A stretch of DNA of 54,954 nucleotides, from assembly GCA_001970955.1 (NCBI GenBank), contig MPUH01000430.1:1-54954 (forward strand), given 5' to 3'. Below the pieces are notes generated by a model, which saw only the letters and a list, made by a program, of their open reading frames with translations, was not told where the DNA came from and made no database searches. Position numbers and translations under genes: made by a program. This document shows positions 19,202 through 29,176 of this stretch, piece after piece. Source of the stretch: Stentor coeruleus. Lineage: Eukaryota; Ciliophora; Heterotrichea; Heterotrichida; Stentoridae. The number at the start of each line of letters is the position of its first letter. Position 1 is the stretch's first letter.

Positions 19202-20059
19202 ATGATATTTTTTTTTAGACCAGATTAGAAGGATTTAGATAGTAAATAGGGATTGAGGGATGTGAATAGTATAATTTAAACAAGATTTTAAATTGGTTAT
19301 TTGATAATATTTTAGGAATAGTTTTAAGAGTTGGATTATAAAATTTTTATATTAGATGACTTTTAGAGAAGTGAAATGATATCAAAAGGATGTCTGAGAG
19401 ATGCTAAAAAAAATCAGTAAAGGATACTACTGAATAGTGACTGGGACAGTACTGAATAGTGAACATATAAAATTAGAGAAGTCCTTAATGACTTGCTGCA
19501 AAATTAAGCATTTCCTTGACTGATTGCGATCGTAAAGTTCTTAATTATAGTATTTTTGTGTCTGTTTATTATCATACTAATACTTATCATAATATTTTAT
19601 ATATTTTCTTCTATATACAGTAAAAACTTTTCCTTGACTGATTGCGATCGTAAAGTTCTTAATTATAGTATTTTTGTGTCTGTTAATTAGTTTAAGTCCC
19701 AAATTTGCCATGTATATGATTTTTATAGTCAAAGTTATAAAATTCTAGTTTTTTTAATTTCAAAGGAGTAGTTTCATATGTTTTTTGTCTTTTATAACTA
19801 ATAAGCTGAAAGCACAATCGTACATTAAGTAATTCAAAATGTTTTTGCTTAAAATTATTGTTAATATTTCTAACTAAAATTCCAAAACTGCATTGAAATG
19901 CTGAAATTTGCATAAAATTATTGTTTATTGTGTAAAAAATATCACAAGTTTATTCTATGTCATACATTCTAGTCTCTAATGGTGATATAATTACTAAACT
20001 TATTTATCAAATAATATGTCAAAATTTATTGCCTTATAAAATATAAAGTACTACTAAAA
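19202..20059. other. Intergenic region with two kinds of direct repeat
   Basis: Contains a short repeat (ACTGAATAGTGA at 19429-19440 and 19451-19462) and a 56-bp exact direct repeat (19511-19566 and 19629-19684). A 73-codon minus-strand ORF at 19692-19913 has no recognisable features and is not called a gene. Confidence 0.65.
19511..19684. repeat. 56-bp exact direct repeat, 62-bp spacer, no N between
   Basis: Positions 19511-19566 and 19629-19684 are identical, with an unrelated AT-rich spacer. Each copy contains the near-palindromic core TTGCGATCGTAA, of much higher GC than its surroundings. Unlike the N-flanked scars these copies are separated by unique sequence, so they are more likely genuine. 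A regulatory role upstream of the coiled-coil gene at 20060 is possible but not shown. Confidence 0.8.
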
Positions 20060-21271
20060 ATGAAAAGCCTAAAAAAGCCAAATCCATACTTACAAGCAAA
20101 ACTTACACAGTTCATCCGAGAAAAAGCTTTAACCCTTTCTGACGATCAGTCAACTTTTTCTAACAGAAGCTCTTTCACGTCTTCTCAAAAGTCTTCATTC
20201 GAGCCGGTTCTTAGCTTCAAAAATCTTTTAAAAGAAAGTTTATCAGTTAGCAATATGAATTCTAGTTCAATTAAAGATACTCAAGAATCGCGACCAAACA
20301 GTGTAATACCAGAAAGAGAAACGCAATTTTTAAGTATCCAAAACGAATCATCCCTTACAAAAAATCCTAGCCACTCCAGAGAAAGTACAATTGACGAACT
20401 CTCAGCAATGAAAGCTAAAATTTCACATCAACACTCTATAATCAATTCTTTAAAAGCTGAAAACAAAAACCTAGCTTCAAGTCTTACCGAGTCCCTAATT
20501 TACGAAAAAAACTTCAATGAAGCTCAAGAAAAAATCAAAAAACTTGAAGAAGAAAAAAAAGAATGGGAACGATCAAAAGATAGCAAAAAACGATTTTTTT
20601 CTATAAATAAACAACTAGTTTTTGCTAAAGAGCCTTCAAGAATACAAGGAATGGAACTACTTAAACGTGAACTTATATCTGAAAAATTAAAAACAAAAGA
20701 ATATAAAATCTCATATGATAGTGAAGTTGCTCAAACAGACAAATTGAGAAAAAAAATTAAAAAACTTGAAGAAGACCTTAGAGTTATAAAAATTGAAAGG
20801 CAAAAATCGGAACTTGTCAGTTTACAAGCTGATAATATGGAATTTTTAAAAAAGAAAAATGCGGAACTTATTAATTTGATGTTGGATAATGCGGATAATT
20901 TGTATGAAAAGAATTTAGAGTAATTGAGATATAGGATAAAGTCTTTGTTGGAACAAAGGGAAAAAATATTAAAAGAGTTGAATGACACAAAGGAAAATGT
21001 TAAAGAAATTTTGGAGCTTAGACAATATATTACTTATTTACTTGATGTTATTACAAAACTTAGAATAGATATGAGGAATTTTGCTTTAAAGCATGCTTTG
21101 ATTCATCAAGATAAAGGAAAAACTAGAAAATCAAAAGCAATTATTTCGGAGATCACAAGCATAGCTAAAAACACAAAAATTCGAATGAGTGATATAGTGC
21201 TAAAAGCTATGAATGGCATAGATGGTTTGAATACTTTAATCAAACAACAATCTATGATTGTAAGAGATTAG
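20060..21271 (+). CDS. Coiled-coil protein, one tiny intron
   Basis: Two exons joined across a 15-nt intron (20920-20934, GTAATTGAGATATAG) give about 398 aa. The first ~110 residues are Ser-rich and probably disordered; residues about 115-330 are strongly heptad-like coiled coil (INSLKAENKNLASSLTESLI, EKIKKLEEEKKEWERSK, KLRKKIKKLEEDLRVIKIER). The last ~80 residues include a distinct block, ELRQYITYLLDVITKLRIDM. This block has a recognisable counterpart, YLKEHVAYLLNLIQTMRIEL, near the C-terminus of the minus-strand coiled-coil protein at 40879-42249, so the two are probably distant paralogues. Unspliced, the frame stops at TAA right after the GAG codon at 20918-20920. A structural or ciliary role is plausible; no known family is recognised. 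Confidence 0.85.
20920..20934 (+). other. 15-nt intron in coiled-coil gene
   Basis: GTAATTGAGATATAG, phase 2, in-frame TAA if retained. Removal joins NLE to IKSLLEQREK, continuing the coiled coil. A at position 10. Confidence 0.88.
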
Positions 21272-21591
21272 TTACTTAATAATAAAAACCCCATAAACTC
21301 TATTAAAAATTCATCTAATTAAATCCTTTTTCCTACAAAATATATATTTTATAACAGAATTATCCTATTAACCACTTAAAATCTTTAAACTTTATCCAAA
21401 ATCATATTAACTTTAACATTTATTTTTATATAATAAACATAACACACCATTTTATCCCAAAAAGTAAAAACCCATTATACAATTCTACAACCAAATTTTA
21501 TCAATAAAAAATTATCATATAAAACTTAACATAATCTTATTCCATAACAATAAACTTATATTAAAAAATGTAGTTATTAAAATCATAAAAT
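21272..21591. other. Tandem intergenic region, nothing recognised
   Basis: AT-rich and G-poor on the plus strand upstream of the next plus-strand gene, as at other gene 5' flanks. Confidence 0.6.
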
Positions 21592-24500
21592 ATGCATGCA
21601 AAAGTTTCAAGGCAATCTCATACTCGTTATTCATCTAGACCAGGAAGGACAACTCCAGACATAGCATTTTATGGGCGTTTTAATGAATTTACCCAGCCAG
21701 ATATTGCTAAAGCTGATAAGTTTTTCAGACAAAATTCAATTACTTTATCTAAAAGCACAATAGGTAAAAGTACTGATGCTCAAACCCATATAGCACCATG
21801 GGAAATCTATGAAAGAATAGACTGTTTTTCTATGAGACTAGATTCGAAACTACATAGTTTAAACTCCACAGATAAAATTGCTGAGGAAATGAGTAATTGG
21901 GATAAAACTATCGTCGATATATCAAAAGTGATTTCTTTATCATCTGCTGATATTGCAGATATTATATTGCAAATAAACACCCAAACTAAAAAGATTGTCA
22001 AACTTCAAACTGACTTTTATGAATCTTTGGTTAAAGAAAGTCAACAGAAACTCAGCGGTTTGTTAGAAAAGCACAAGTTTTTCAGTAAAGAAATGAAGAT
22101 TCTGACTGAAAAAGTTAAAGAAACAGATAGGTTGAATTTGATTCGTGACGAAAAAATCGCTGAAGAAATGGTGGAAATATTTGGGAAAAACTCTTTGGAT
22201 ATTGAGATGATAAGAGAAAAAGTCAGTACTTTGAAAAAAACTAAAAGGATACCTGCGGCTGAAGTGCTTCAGGATGCTTTAGAAAGGCTTGTTAAAGGAT
22301 CTTGGATTCCTGAGCATTGTGGAGAAGAATTACCTCCGTTGAATATGTCAGGATATCAAAATACTCTTAATGACAAATTTAAACAGGTACAAGTTGGCAC
22401 TGCAAAGAAAATTTTGAAGTATTTTGAGTCTAGAGGGGCTAATCATGTAACTACACAGACTTATGAAACTTATATTAGTCCTCAGGAATTAGCTGAAGTT
22501 AAAGAAACACTAGAAAAGAAAAACAAAATCCTTCAATCAATCACAACCCAAAAAGACAAGCTATGCAGAAGCAACATGGAACTAGAGAAAAAAATTGAGC
22601 ATCTAGTCGAAGAGAAGTCAAAACTGCATACTGAAAATATGATGAATAAATCAGAAATCTCAAACTCAATAGAAAAAGAAAATATCCTCAAAGAAAAACT
22701 TAGACTCCTAAGAAAAGAGATCCAAGACATGAAAATCCTTATGGAAAAAAACAAATCATTTCAAAATTTGCATGAAGTTCCTAAGGTAGACACAAGCCAA
22801 AAACAGTTACCAAAGCCTGATTATAACATAAAAGTTTTTGAGTTATCAAAACACAGTAGCGAAAGTTCTAAAAGGTCAAGTCCAGAAAGTCCAAGTAAAA
22901 GCGATGCTGAATCTTCACATGTATCAAACTCAGAAGACTCATCAAATGAAGATGCTTCAAGTATAGAAAAAGTTGAAACTAAACCAAAACTTAAACCAGT
23001 TCAAGCAATTATCCCAAAAACCCTTGGAAAAAGTATCATCTCTAGTAATGAATTGACTTCGAAATTAGGGAAAATTATCAATGGAGGACCAAAAACTGTT
23101 GAAAACAATAAAAGAAACCAAATACAAGCTAAAGATAACAATATAAATAATACAAATCAAAGAATTGAAAGGAAAAATTCTAATATTCCTATTAAAAGAC
23201 TTGTGACAGGGAATGAAGTTCATGCAAGACTTTCTAGATTGTTTGGAGGACCTGGTAAAGATAATCCTTTTGGTATTAAAAACCCTAATGAAATAAAAGA
23301 TGTAAAATTTGATGTTGGGAAAAAGCTTAATGGAGGATTTGGGGGTAATGTTGTGAAGAAAGATGATGGAGAAGTTAAAGATAATAAAGTTGGGAAAGAG
23401 GATTGTGAAATAAAGGTTGAAGAAGATAAAATTGATAATGCTATTAAAGGAGAAAATGAAAAGTTTAGTAGTAAAGTTCAGATTAAGAATATTATTACAA
23501 GTAATGAGCTTAAAAATCATTTCGAAAACTTCACCTTAAAGCCAAAATACATATCATCAATTGTACCAATCTCAGAAGAAAATCCTCAATCTTTTAACCA
23601 AAACATTACAAAAAGCACAAGTAACTCTTTAGATAACGTAATAACAACTTATGAAACCTTGACAACAACAGAACCCCCAATGAGACCTCAAATCAAAGTT
23701 ATTATATCAAGTAACGAACTAAAAGAAAGACTTTTTCAGCATATAATAACTCTTGATAAAGTTCAAGAAACACAAGAAAATCTTGACACATCATTTGAAG
23801 AAATAAAACCTGAGCCAAAAACAGCATCTTTACCGAAAAAAATGCCAAAAGGACAAAAAAGAAACCACAACAGGAGTTTTACTGCTGCTTTTAATAAAAA
23901 ACCAGTGGTTTTTCAGATAAAAAATCAAACTTTGTCGTCAAGAGGAAACAGAAAAAACACAACATGCGAGAAATCTGAGACTCCACCTACGAAAACCCAT
24001 TCTGAGCCGCAGTCTGGACTAATGCAGCATAAAAACCCTAAAAAACCTGAAAGTAGAGGGAAATTCATGCATCAAGTTCTAAATATCTCCCCAATGCCAA
24101 GTCCATTAAAATTCAATGAAAGCATTATTGGTCCTAGAATCAACGAAATCCCTTCAGCTAATGACAAACAGACTATAACAACTGAAAAAAGTGAATATGA
24201 AATAGAATTCGGCATAGATAAAATCACAGAATACAAAGAACCGAAAAATAAAGATAAACCTAATAAAAAAGGAAAAACAATTTATTACAGAAAAGAAAAG
24301 AAATGCCAAGAAGCCCAAACTGAATTTATAATTGAAGGCAATGTTATTAAAAAAAGCATTGGAATTGATAAAGGTGTATGGACTGAATTGGATTTAATGA
24401 AAAATAATATGGCTGATTTTACATCACAATTTGGGCCAGATGAGACAAGAAATGCGAATGAACATGTTTATATGTTCCCATGTAACCCTAATAGTTATTA

Positions 24501-24609
24501 TGGCTTAAAAGCTGATAAGTACTATCACACAACAAGAGGAATATTTTCACCTCAGCCGCAAGTACTAAAAACAGTCAATTCTTATATATTAAACCCTAAA
24601 TTTACATAA
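21592..24609 (+). CDS. Large coiled-coil protein, tandem paralogue A
   Basis: A 1005-aa protein. A conserved N-terminus (TRYSSRPGRTTPDIAFYGRF, PWEIYERIDCFSMRL) precedes two coiled-coil stretches (about 130-240 and 305-385). A long Ser/Lys/Asn-rich middle follows, then a conserved C-terminus (MADFTSQFGPDE, CNPNSYYGLKADKYYHTTRG). The same N- and C-terminal blocks occur in the next gene, so the two are tandem duplicates. In the middle, a short motif of the form I-x-[ST]-[SG]-N-E-[LV] occurs four times (about residues 481, 535, 631 and 702) and is not seen in the paralogue. The next downstream genes code for a SHIPPO-repeat protein and a kinesin, so a microtubule or ciliary role is a reasonable guess. 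No known family is recognised. Confidence 0.85.
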   Translation: MHAKVSRQSHTRYSSRPGRTTPDIAFYGRFNEFTQPDIAKADKFFRQNSITLSKSTIGKSTDAQTHIAPWEIYERIDCFSMRLDSKLHSLNSTDKIAEEMSNWDKTIVDISKVISLSSADIADIILQINTQTKKIVKLQTDFYESLVKESQQKLSGLLEKHKFFSKEMKILTEKVKETDRLNLIRDEKIAEEMVEIFGKNSLDIEMIREKVSTLKKTKRIPAAEVLQDALERLVKGSWIPEHCGEELPPLNMSGYQNTLNDKFKQVQVGTAKKILKYFESRGANHVTTQTYETYISPQELAEVKETLEKKNKILQSITTQKDKLCRSNMELEKKIEHLVEEKSKLHTENMMNKSEISNSIEKENILKEKLRLLRKEIQDMKILMEKNKSFQNLHEVPKVDTSQKQLPKPDYNIKVFELSKHSSESSKRSSPESPSKSDAESSHVSNSEDSSNEDASSIEKVETKPKLKPVQAIIPKTLGKSIISSNELTSKLGKIINGGPKTVENNKRNQIQAKDNNINNTNQRIERKNSNIPIKRLVTGNEVHARLSRLFGGPGKDNPFGIKNPNEIKDVKFDVGKKLNGGFGGNVVKKDDGEVKDNKVGKEDCEIKVEEDKIDNAIKGENEKFSSKVQIKNIITSNELKNHFENFTLKPKYISSIVPISEENPQSFNQNITKSTSNSLDNVITTYETLTTTEPPMRPQIKVIISSNELKERLFQHIITLDKVQETQENLDTSFEEIKPEPKTASLPKKMPKGQKRNHNRSFTAAFNKKPVVFQIKNQTLSSRGNRKNTTCEKSETPPTKTHSEPQSGLMQHKNPKKPESRGKFMHQVLNISPMPSPLKFNESIIGPRINEIPSANDKQTITTEKSEYEIEFGIDKITEYKEPKNKDKPNKKGKTIYYRKEKKCQEAQTEFIIEGNVIKKSIGIDKGVWTELDLMKNNMADFTSQFGPDETRNANEHVYMFPCNPNSYYGLKADKYYHTTRGIFSPQPQVLKTVNSYILNPKFT

Positions 24610-24855
24610 AATAATAAACATAAGTTATAATGAAAACAACTTTTTGTGTATATGAACTCTATTTATCTATATAAACTTGTTAACATAAAATACTTTTTGC
24701 TTTATATTTCAATGTATGAATCTCAAGATCCAAAGCCTACAAAAAAGATTTTATATATTTTTCACAATCATCTGCTTAGTTCCAAGCTTTTTAAATTTAA
24801 CATCATTTATATCAACAAAGCTGATTTTATAAAAACCAGTAATAATTCTCTAATT

Positions 24856-27621
24856 ATGCATAAAAAAACTAATTCAGTTCCTTTAGCATTGAAGCCTAGA
24901 TTACCAGATTACTCAAAAATAAGATACTCTTCAAGACTTAGCCAAGTGACCCCAGAACTAGCTTTTTATGGGCAAATTAACGACAACTCTCATGGTTACT
25001 CAGGAAAAGCTTTAAAGTTTTTCAAGCAAATATCTAACGATGTGTCAAAAAGTACTATAGTAAAAAGCTCAGAAACAGTTTCTTTATTACCTCTTTGGGA
25101 AATCCAAGAACGTATAGATAGTTTCCATATGCGTAGCGAAGTTAAAAACTTTTCAAGCTCAAATCCAGAAAAAATTTTCGCAGACTTTGAATTGTGGGAT
25201 AAAACAGTCTCTGAGATCACAAAAACTATCTCATATTACTCATGTGAGTTTTCCGACATCTTATTTTCTATGCACTCAGAAACCCGAAAGCTCTTTAAAG
25301 GCCTTTATGAGACAAACCAAAACTCAATACAAGAATCCCAACAAAAACATAAGTTCCTAAAGCTAAAAATTTTAGACCTTAACAAAAAAGTTAAACTCCT
25401 CACTATAAAACTAAAAGAAAATGATGAAATTCGTGTAAATTTAGATAAAACTATATCAGAAGAACTTAAAGAAATCTTTGGTGATGAGTCTCTTGATATT
25501 CTCCTCACTATAAAACTAAAAGAAAATGATGAAATTCGTGTAAATTTAGATAAAACTATATCAGAAGAACTTAAAGAAATCTTTGGTGATGAATCTCTTG
25601 ATATTGTTTTATTGAAAAAAAAAATCCATGACTTAAAAAACAAAGAAAGGACTCCTGCGGTTGATTTACTAAAAGATATCCTTGAACAATTATCTAGAGA
25701 AAACCATATCCCTGAATATAAACCACAATTATTACCCCCATTAGATATATCTGAATATCAAATAAATCTTCAAGATAAATTTAAACAGATTCAAATGAAC
25801 ACAGCGACTAAAATCATAAAATATTTCGACACTAAAAATTCTATGTGTTCAATTCAAACCCAGACAATTGATACATATATTGACCCAACTTTGTATATAG
25901 AACTTAAAGAATTATATGAAAAAACTAATAAACAACTTATAACAATAACAGGACAATTTGAAAAATATAGAGATATGCATATGGAAAATGAACTGAAAAT
26001 TAAAGATCTTCAAGATGAGAAGGCTAAGCTTATGACTGAGACTATAGTTAAAAACAATGAATTGAACAATTTTGTGGAAAAAGAAAAAATATTGAAAAAT
26101 AAGCTAAAGAAATATAGGACTGATAATTTTGACCAAAATAGTTTTAGTAATCCTTATATTAAAGAGAGACCTAGTGTGAATATTATACAAAATATTCAAG
26201 TTACAAGTGTTGATAATACTAAAGATCATGGAATTTTAAAGGAAGTAATAGAAAAAGAATTGAAAATAACTAATAGTCCTAATAGAAGTCAGCTTAGTAC
26301 ACCAAGACCAAGGGGTAGTAAAAGGTCATATAGTAGATCTTCAGCTAGGAGTTCAAATATGGATCAAGGGTCAGAAATCAGTTCAGTTTTTACAGAGGAA
26401 AATCATGAAAATTCAGAAGAATCACAGAGTTTAAGCAGAAATGATGATACGAAAAGACCATCTTTTGAAGGAGAATATGAGAATTTTGAGTATGAAGACG
26501 ATTTTCAGGAAAATGAACTTGAAGATTCACAGAGGAAATATAGGAAACCTTCAAATGTATCTGAAGCTTCACATAAAATGAAAGAGAGATATAGAAAACC
26601 TTCAAATATATCTGAAATGTCCCAGTCGTCAATAAAAAAAAATGTTGTTTTTATAGAAAAGACTAAAAAAAATGCAGATTTGGAAGAAAATGCTAGTATA
26701 AGCTCAAGGTCTAGACAAAAAACAACATCTTTTGATTCGAAAAGTCCTTTACTCCGACAAAGCATCATAGAAAAATCTCCTGGATTAATAAAAAAATCTA
26801 TATTAAAAAACCAAAACACAAAAAAAACATCTGATGAAACTAATAAAATGACTAACAAAAACTACTCAAATCAAGGGACTTATAAAAAACAAACTTTCTC
26901 AGGGCAAAAATCTATTTTAAACCGCCATCTAGAACAAGAAAAATCCTCAAAACCCTATGAAAACCTCAAAGAAGAAAACAAAGAAAAAATCTCAAGTCCT
27001 CAAAGCCCTCAAAAATCTTTAATAAAGCATCTTGATGCTGTGACCACACCTCTTTCAAACATGACTTCTGAAGACAACTCCGCATCATCACCAATAAAAG
27101 AAAACTTTTCTGAGTATTCCCCATATAGCGATTCTGAAAATTCCCCTCAAGATCTGGCTAAAACTTCTAAAAAACTCAACATAAGCGCAATATTCCAAAA
27201 CAAACCTAGAAAAAAACCTGCGAAAATCAACACAAAACTCCAAGACAAAAGCATCCCTGAAAACACTTTAGAAAGTCCTTTATCTAATGAAAATATGCCA
27301 AATATAACTTATAACAATCTAGAAGATGTTTATATGGCTGGATTATTAAAATCAAATAATCAAATGGTAGAAAAAAGTGTTGGAACAGGTAAAGACTTTG
27401 TAATTAAAAAAACAGCTGATTTTTCTGCGCAGTTTGGACCACTTGGTCCTGATATTGTAAAAGAAACTGGGGTTTATATTACCCCTTATAACCCAAACAA
27501 TCTTTATGGGCTTAAAGGTGATATGTTTTTCCATAGTTCCAGAGGGGTATTTGGTGCTCAACCAAGTATACCAGAATTATCTTCAAGTTATGTGTTTATG
27601 CCTCCTTTTCATATAGCTTAA
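24856..27621 (+). CDS. Large coiled-coil protein, tandem paralogue B
   Basis: About 921 aa from the ATG at 24856. The open frame extends upstream to an ATG at 24646, but MHKKTNSVPLALKPRLPDY aligns with the start of paralogue A (MHAKVSRQ), and the 70 extra codons are hydrophobic AT-rich filler, so 24856 is preferred. Shared blocks: RYSSRLSQVTPELAFYGQI, LWEIQERIDSFHMR, ADFSAQFGP and NPNNLYGLKGDMFFHSSRG. A 105-bp in-frame tandem duplication (25396-25500 and 25501-25605, one mismatch) repeats 35 residues of the coiled coil, where paralogue A has a single copy. The middle also contains two similar short repeats (YRKPSNVSEASHKMKE / YRKPSNISEMSQSS). Function unknown. Confidence 0.85.
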   Translation: MHKKTNSVPLALKPRLPDYSKIRYSSRLSQVTPELAFYGQINDNSHGYSGKALKFFKQISNDVSKSTIVKSSETVSLLPLWEIQERIDSFHMRSEVKNFSSSNPEKIFADFELWDKTVSEITKTISYYSCEFSDILFSMHSETRKLFKGLYETNQNSIQESQQKHKFLKLKILDLNKKVKLLTIKLKENDEIRVNLDKTISEELKEIFGDESLDILLTIKLKENDEIRVNLDKTISEELKEIFGDESLDIVLLKKKIHDLKNKERTPAVDLLKDILEQLSRENHIPEYKPQLLPPLDISEYQINLQDKFKQIQMNTATKIIKYFDTKNSMCSIQTQTIDTYIDPTLYIELKELYEKTNKQLITITGQFEKYRDMHMENELKIKDLQDEKAKLMTETIVKNNELNNFVEKEKILKNKLKKYRTDNFDQNSFSNPYIKERPSVNIIQNIQVTSVDNTKDHGILKEVIEKELKITNSPNRSQLSTPRPRGSKRSYSRSSARSSNMDQGSEISSVFTEENHENSEESQSLSRNDDTKRPSFEGEYENFEYEDDFQENELEDSQRKYRKPSNVSEASHKMKERYRKPSNISEMSQSSIKKNVVFIEKTKKNADLEENASISSRSRQKTTSFDSKSPLLRQSIIEKSPGLIKKSILKNQNTKKTSDETNKMTNKNYSNQGTYKKQTFSGQKSILNRHLEQEKSSKPYENLKEENKEKISSPQSPQKSLIKHLDAVTTPLSNMTSEDNSASSPIKENFSEYSPYSDSENSPQDLAKTSKKLNISAIFQNKPRKKPAKINTKLQDKSIPENTLESPLSNENMPNITYNNLEDVYMAGLLKSNNQMVEKSVGTGKDFVIKKTADFSAQFGPLGPDIVKETGVYITPYNPNNLYGLKGDMFFHSSRGVFGAQPSIPELSSSYVFMPPFHIA
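25396..25605 (+). repeat. 105-bp in-frame tandem duplication inside paralogue B
   Basis: Two head-to-tail 105-bp copies (25396-25500 and 25501-25605) differ at one base (G25488 versus A25593, synonymous GAG/GAA). The unit encodes 35 residues (LLTIKLKENDEIRVNL...). No N lies between them. It is either a very recent duplication, length polymorphism or an assembly error. Paralogue A has one copy of the corresponding segment. Confidence 0.92.
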
Positions 27622-27660
27622 ATATATAATTCTTTTGATAAAAATATTAACTATAATAAT

Positions 27661-29106
27661 ATGAGTTGGAATGGGAGAAATGAGAAATGCTGGAGGGCTA
27701 ATACCCCTGATCAAGTCGGCCCTGGAGCTTATTCAATTGCCCAGAATAAACCACAAAGGATGAGTACTGCACCTTTTGACAGTGCAGAACCAAGATTGAG
27801 TACAAGCACTTCACAGTCTTCACCTGGGTATTATATAGGCCATAAGTCTTGGGGATCCAAAAACAGATGCCAGACTAGTTTTGGTTCGCGTGCTGTAAGA
27901 CTTGCTGATATTAAAGGTAATAATCCTGGTCCTGGGTCATATGATTTATCTTCTAGGTCGCAGGTTAAGAGTAGGCAAGAAAAACGGGTACCTATGAATG
28001 TTGAGGTTTATAGAACACCACCTTCGATACCTAGTAGAGAAATACAATCATATAGTCTTGGACCTGGCTCTTATGATCCATCATTCCAAGATAACAAACC
28101 TTCCTCTCAAGGCACAGTTTTCGGTTCATACATAAGCAAACGTGAAGTCTTTGCCCAAAACCCAGAAAACAACATTGGTCCAGGCCAATACCTAACCGAT
28201 CTGAACTCTCATAACAAAGTCAGTTGGATGTTTACATCATCAACAAAAAAAGCGGCAACTGAAAAACTAAAGAAAAAAGAAGGTCCAGGGCCAGGAAGTT
28301 ATAACCTCGGATTAAACTCATCAATAAAAGAAGCTCCAGTAGGTTTTGGAAGTAATACAAGACGTAATGTTCCAATGACAAATGACCCTCATGGTCCTTA
28401 CGTTATAGGAAACCCTCAAATTCCTCCAGTAGGAAATTATTTGTCAAAAGAAGAACAAAATAAATTCGATAAACTCAAAAAAAAACTGATAACCTCAGAT
28501 TATCCAATAGAAAAAGCTCCATTTGGGGTCAGTGAAAAAAGAGCGGCAACTGCTCCTTCAAATACCCCAGGTCCAGGACATTATCAACCAGTCTTTGATT
28601 CTAACAACAAAGGTCTTCTTCCTAATAAAACCCCACGTTTCAGTGCAAATACCAGCAACCCAAATCCAGGGCCAGGTGCATATAAACCTGAAATCCCATC
28701 ATCGCAACAGACTCAAAAATTCACTAACAAAGCTCCAAGATTTGAAAAACCTCCATCTAAACCTAGTCAAACTTCATATTCAAAACATGATATTTGGCGT
28801 ATAAAACAAACCCGCTCACCTGATTTTGTATGTCTAGACAAAACTTTAAGCTTTGATTCCACAGGTCAAAGATTCATACCTAAAACTAGTAATATCCCAG
28901 GACCTGGACAATATGAACTTAGAAGCCAATCTGCACCTAAACAAAACTATAAATTTGGAGGTACCAGATCTAATTATTATGGTGATTATCGACCTAATAC
29001 TGGAACTCCTTTAACTATAGGACCAGGTACATATGAAGTATCTCAAACTTCAAAACATACTTTTAATATGGCCAAGGAACTTGGCAAAGATAATGTTTGG
29101 CTTTAA
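27661..29106 (+). CDS. SHIPPO / sperm-tail PG-rich repeat protein
   Basis: A 481-aa protein made of STPGR (SHIPPO) repeats. The Pro-Gly-Pro-Gly-x-Tyr core appears nine times in canonical or near-canonical form: VGPGAYSI, NPGPGSYDL, LGPGSYDP, IGPGQYLT, GPGPGSYNL, TPGPGHYQP, NPGPGAYKP, IPGPGQYEL and IGPGTYEV. HGPYVIG near residue 245 is a degenerate tenth. Members (ODF3/CIMAP type) associate with ciliary and cortical microtubules, some inside doublet lumens (family knowledge). It starts 39 nt after the stop of paralogue B and ends 70 nt before the kinesin start, in a compact co-oriented block. The first ATG is used. Confidence 0.93.
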   Translation: MSWNGRNEKCWRANTPDQVGPGAYSIAQNKPQRMSTAPFDSAEPRLSTSTSQSSPGYYIGHKSWGSKNRCQTSFGSRAVRLADIKGNNPGPGSYDLSSRSQVKSRQEKRVPMNVEVYRTPPSIPSREIQSYSLGPGSYDPSFQDNKPSSQGTVFGSYISKREVFAQNPENNIGPGQYLTDLNSHNKVSWMFTSSTKKAATEKLKKKEGPGPGSYNLGLNSSIKEAPVGFGSNTRRNVPMTNDPHGPYVIGNPQIPPVGNYLSKEEQNKFDKLKKKLITSDYPIEKAPFGVSEKRAATAPSNTPGPGHYQPVFDSNNKGLLPNKTPRFSANTSNPNPGPGAYKPEIPSSQQTQKFTNKAPRFEKPPSKPSQTSYSKHDIWRIKQTRSPDFVCLDKTLSFDSTGQRFIPKTSNIPGPGQYELRSQSAPKQNYKFGGTRSNYYGDYRPNTGTPLTIGPGTYEVSQTSKHTFNMAKELGKDNVWL

Positions 29107-29176
29107 TTATATATAATTTTCTATTTAGTATAATATATTCATTTGATTAATCAGCCGTTAAAATACAAATTTAAAA

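Noticed and set aside
19692..19913. 73-codon minus-strand ORF
   Set aside because: No domain, no similarity to neighbours, and expected by chance at this length.
24646..24855. N-terminal extension of paralogue B from ATG 24646
   Set aside because: The extra 70 codons are AT-rich hydrophobic filler, and the tandem paralogue starts at the position matching 24856.
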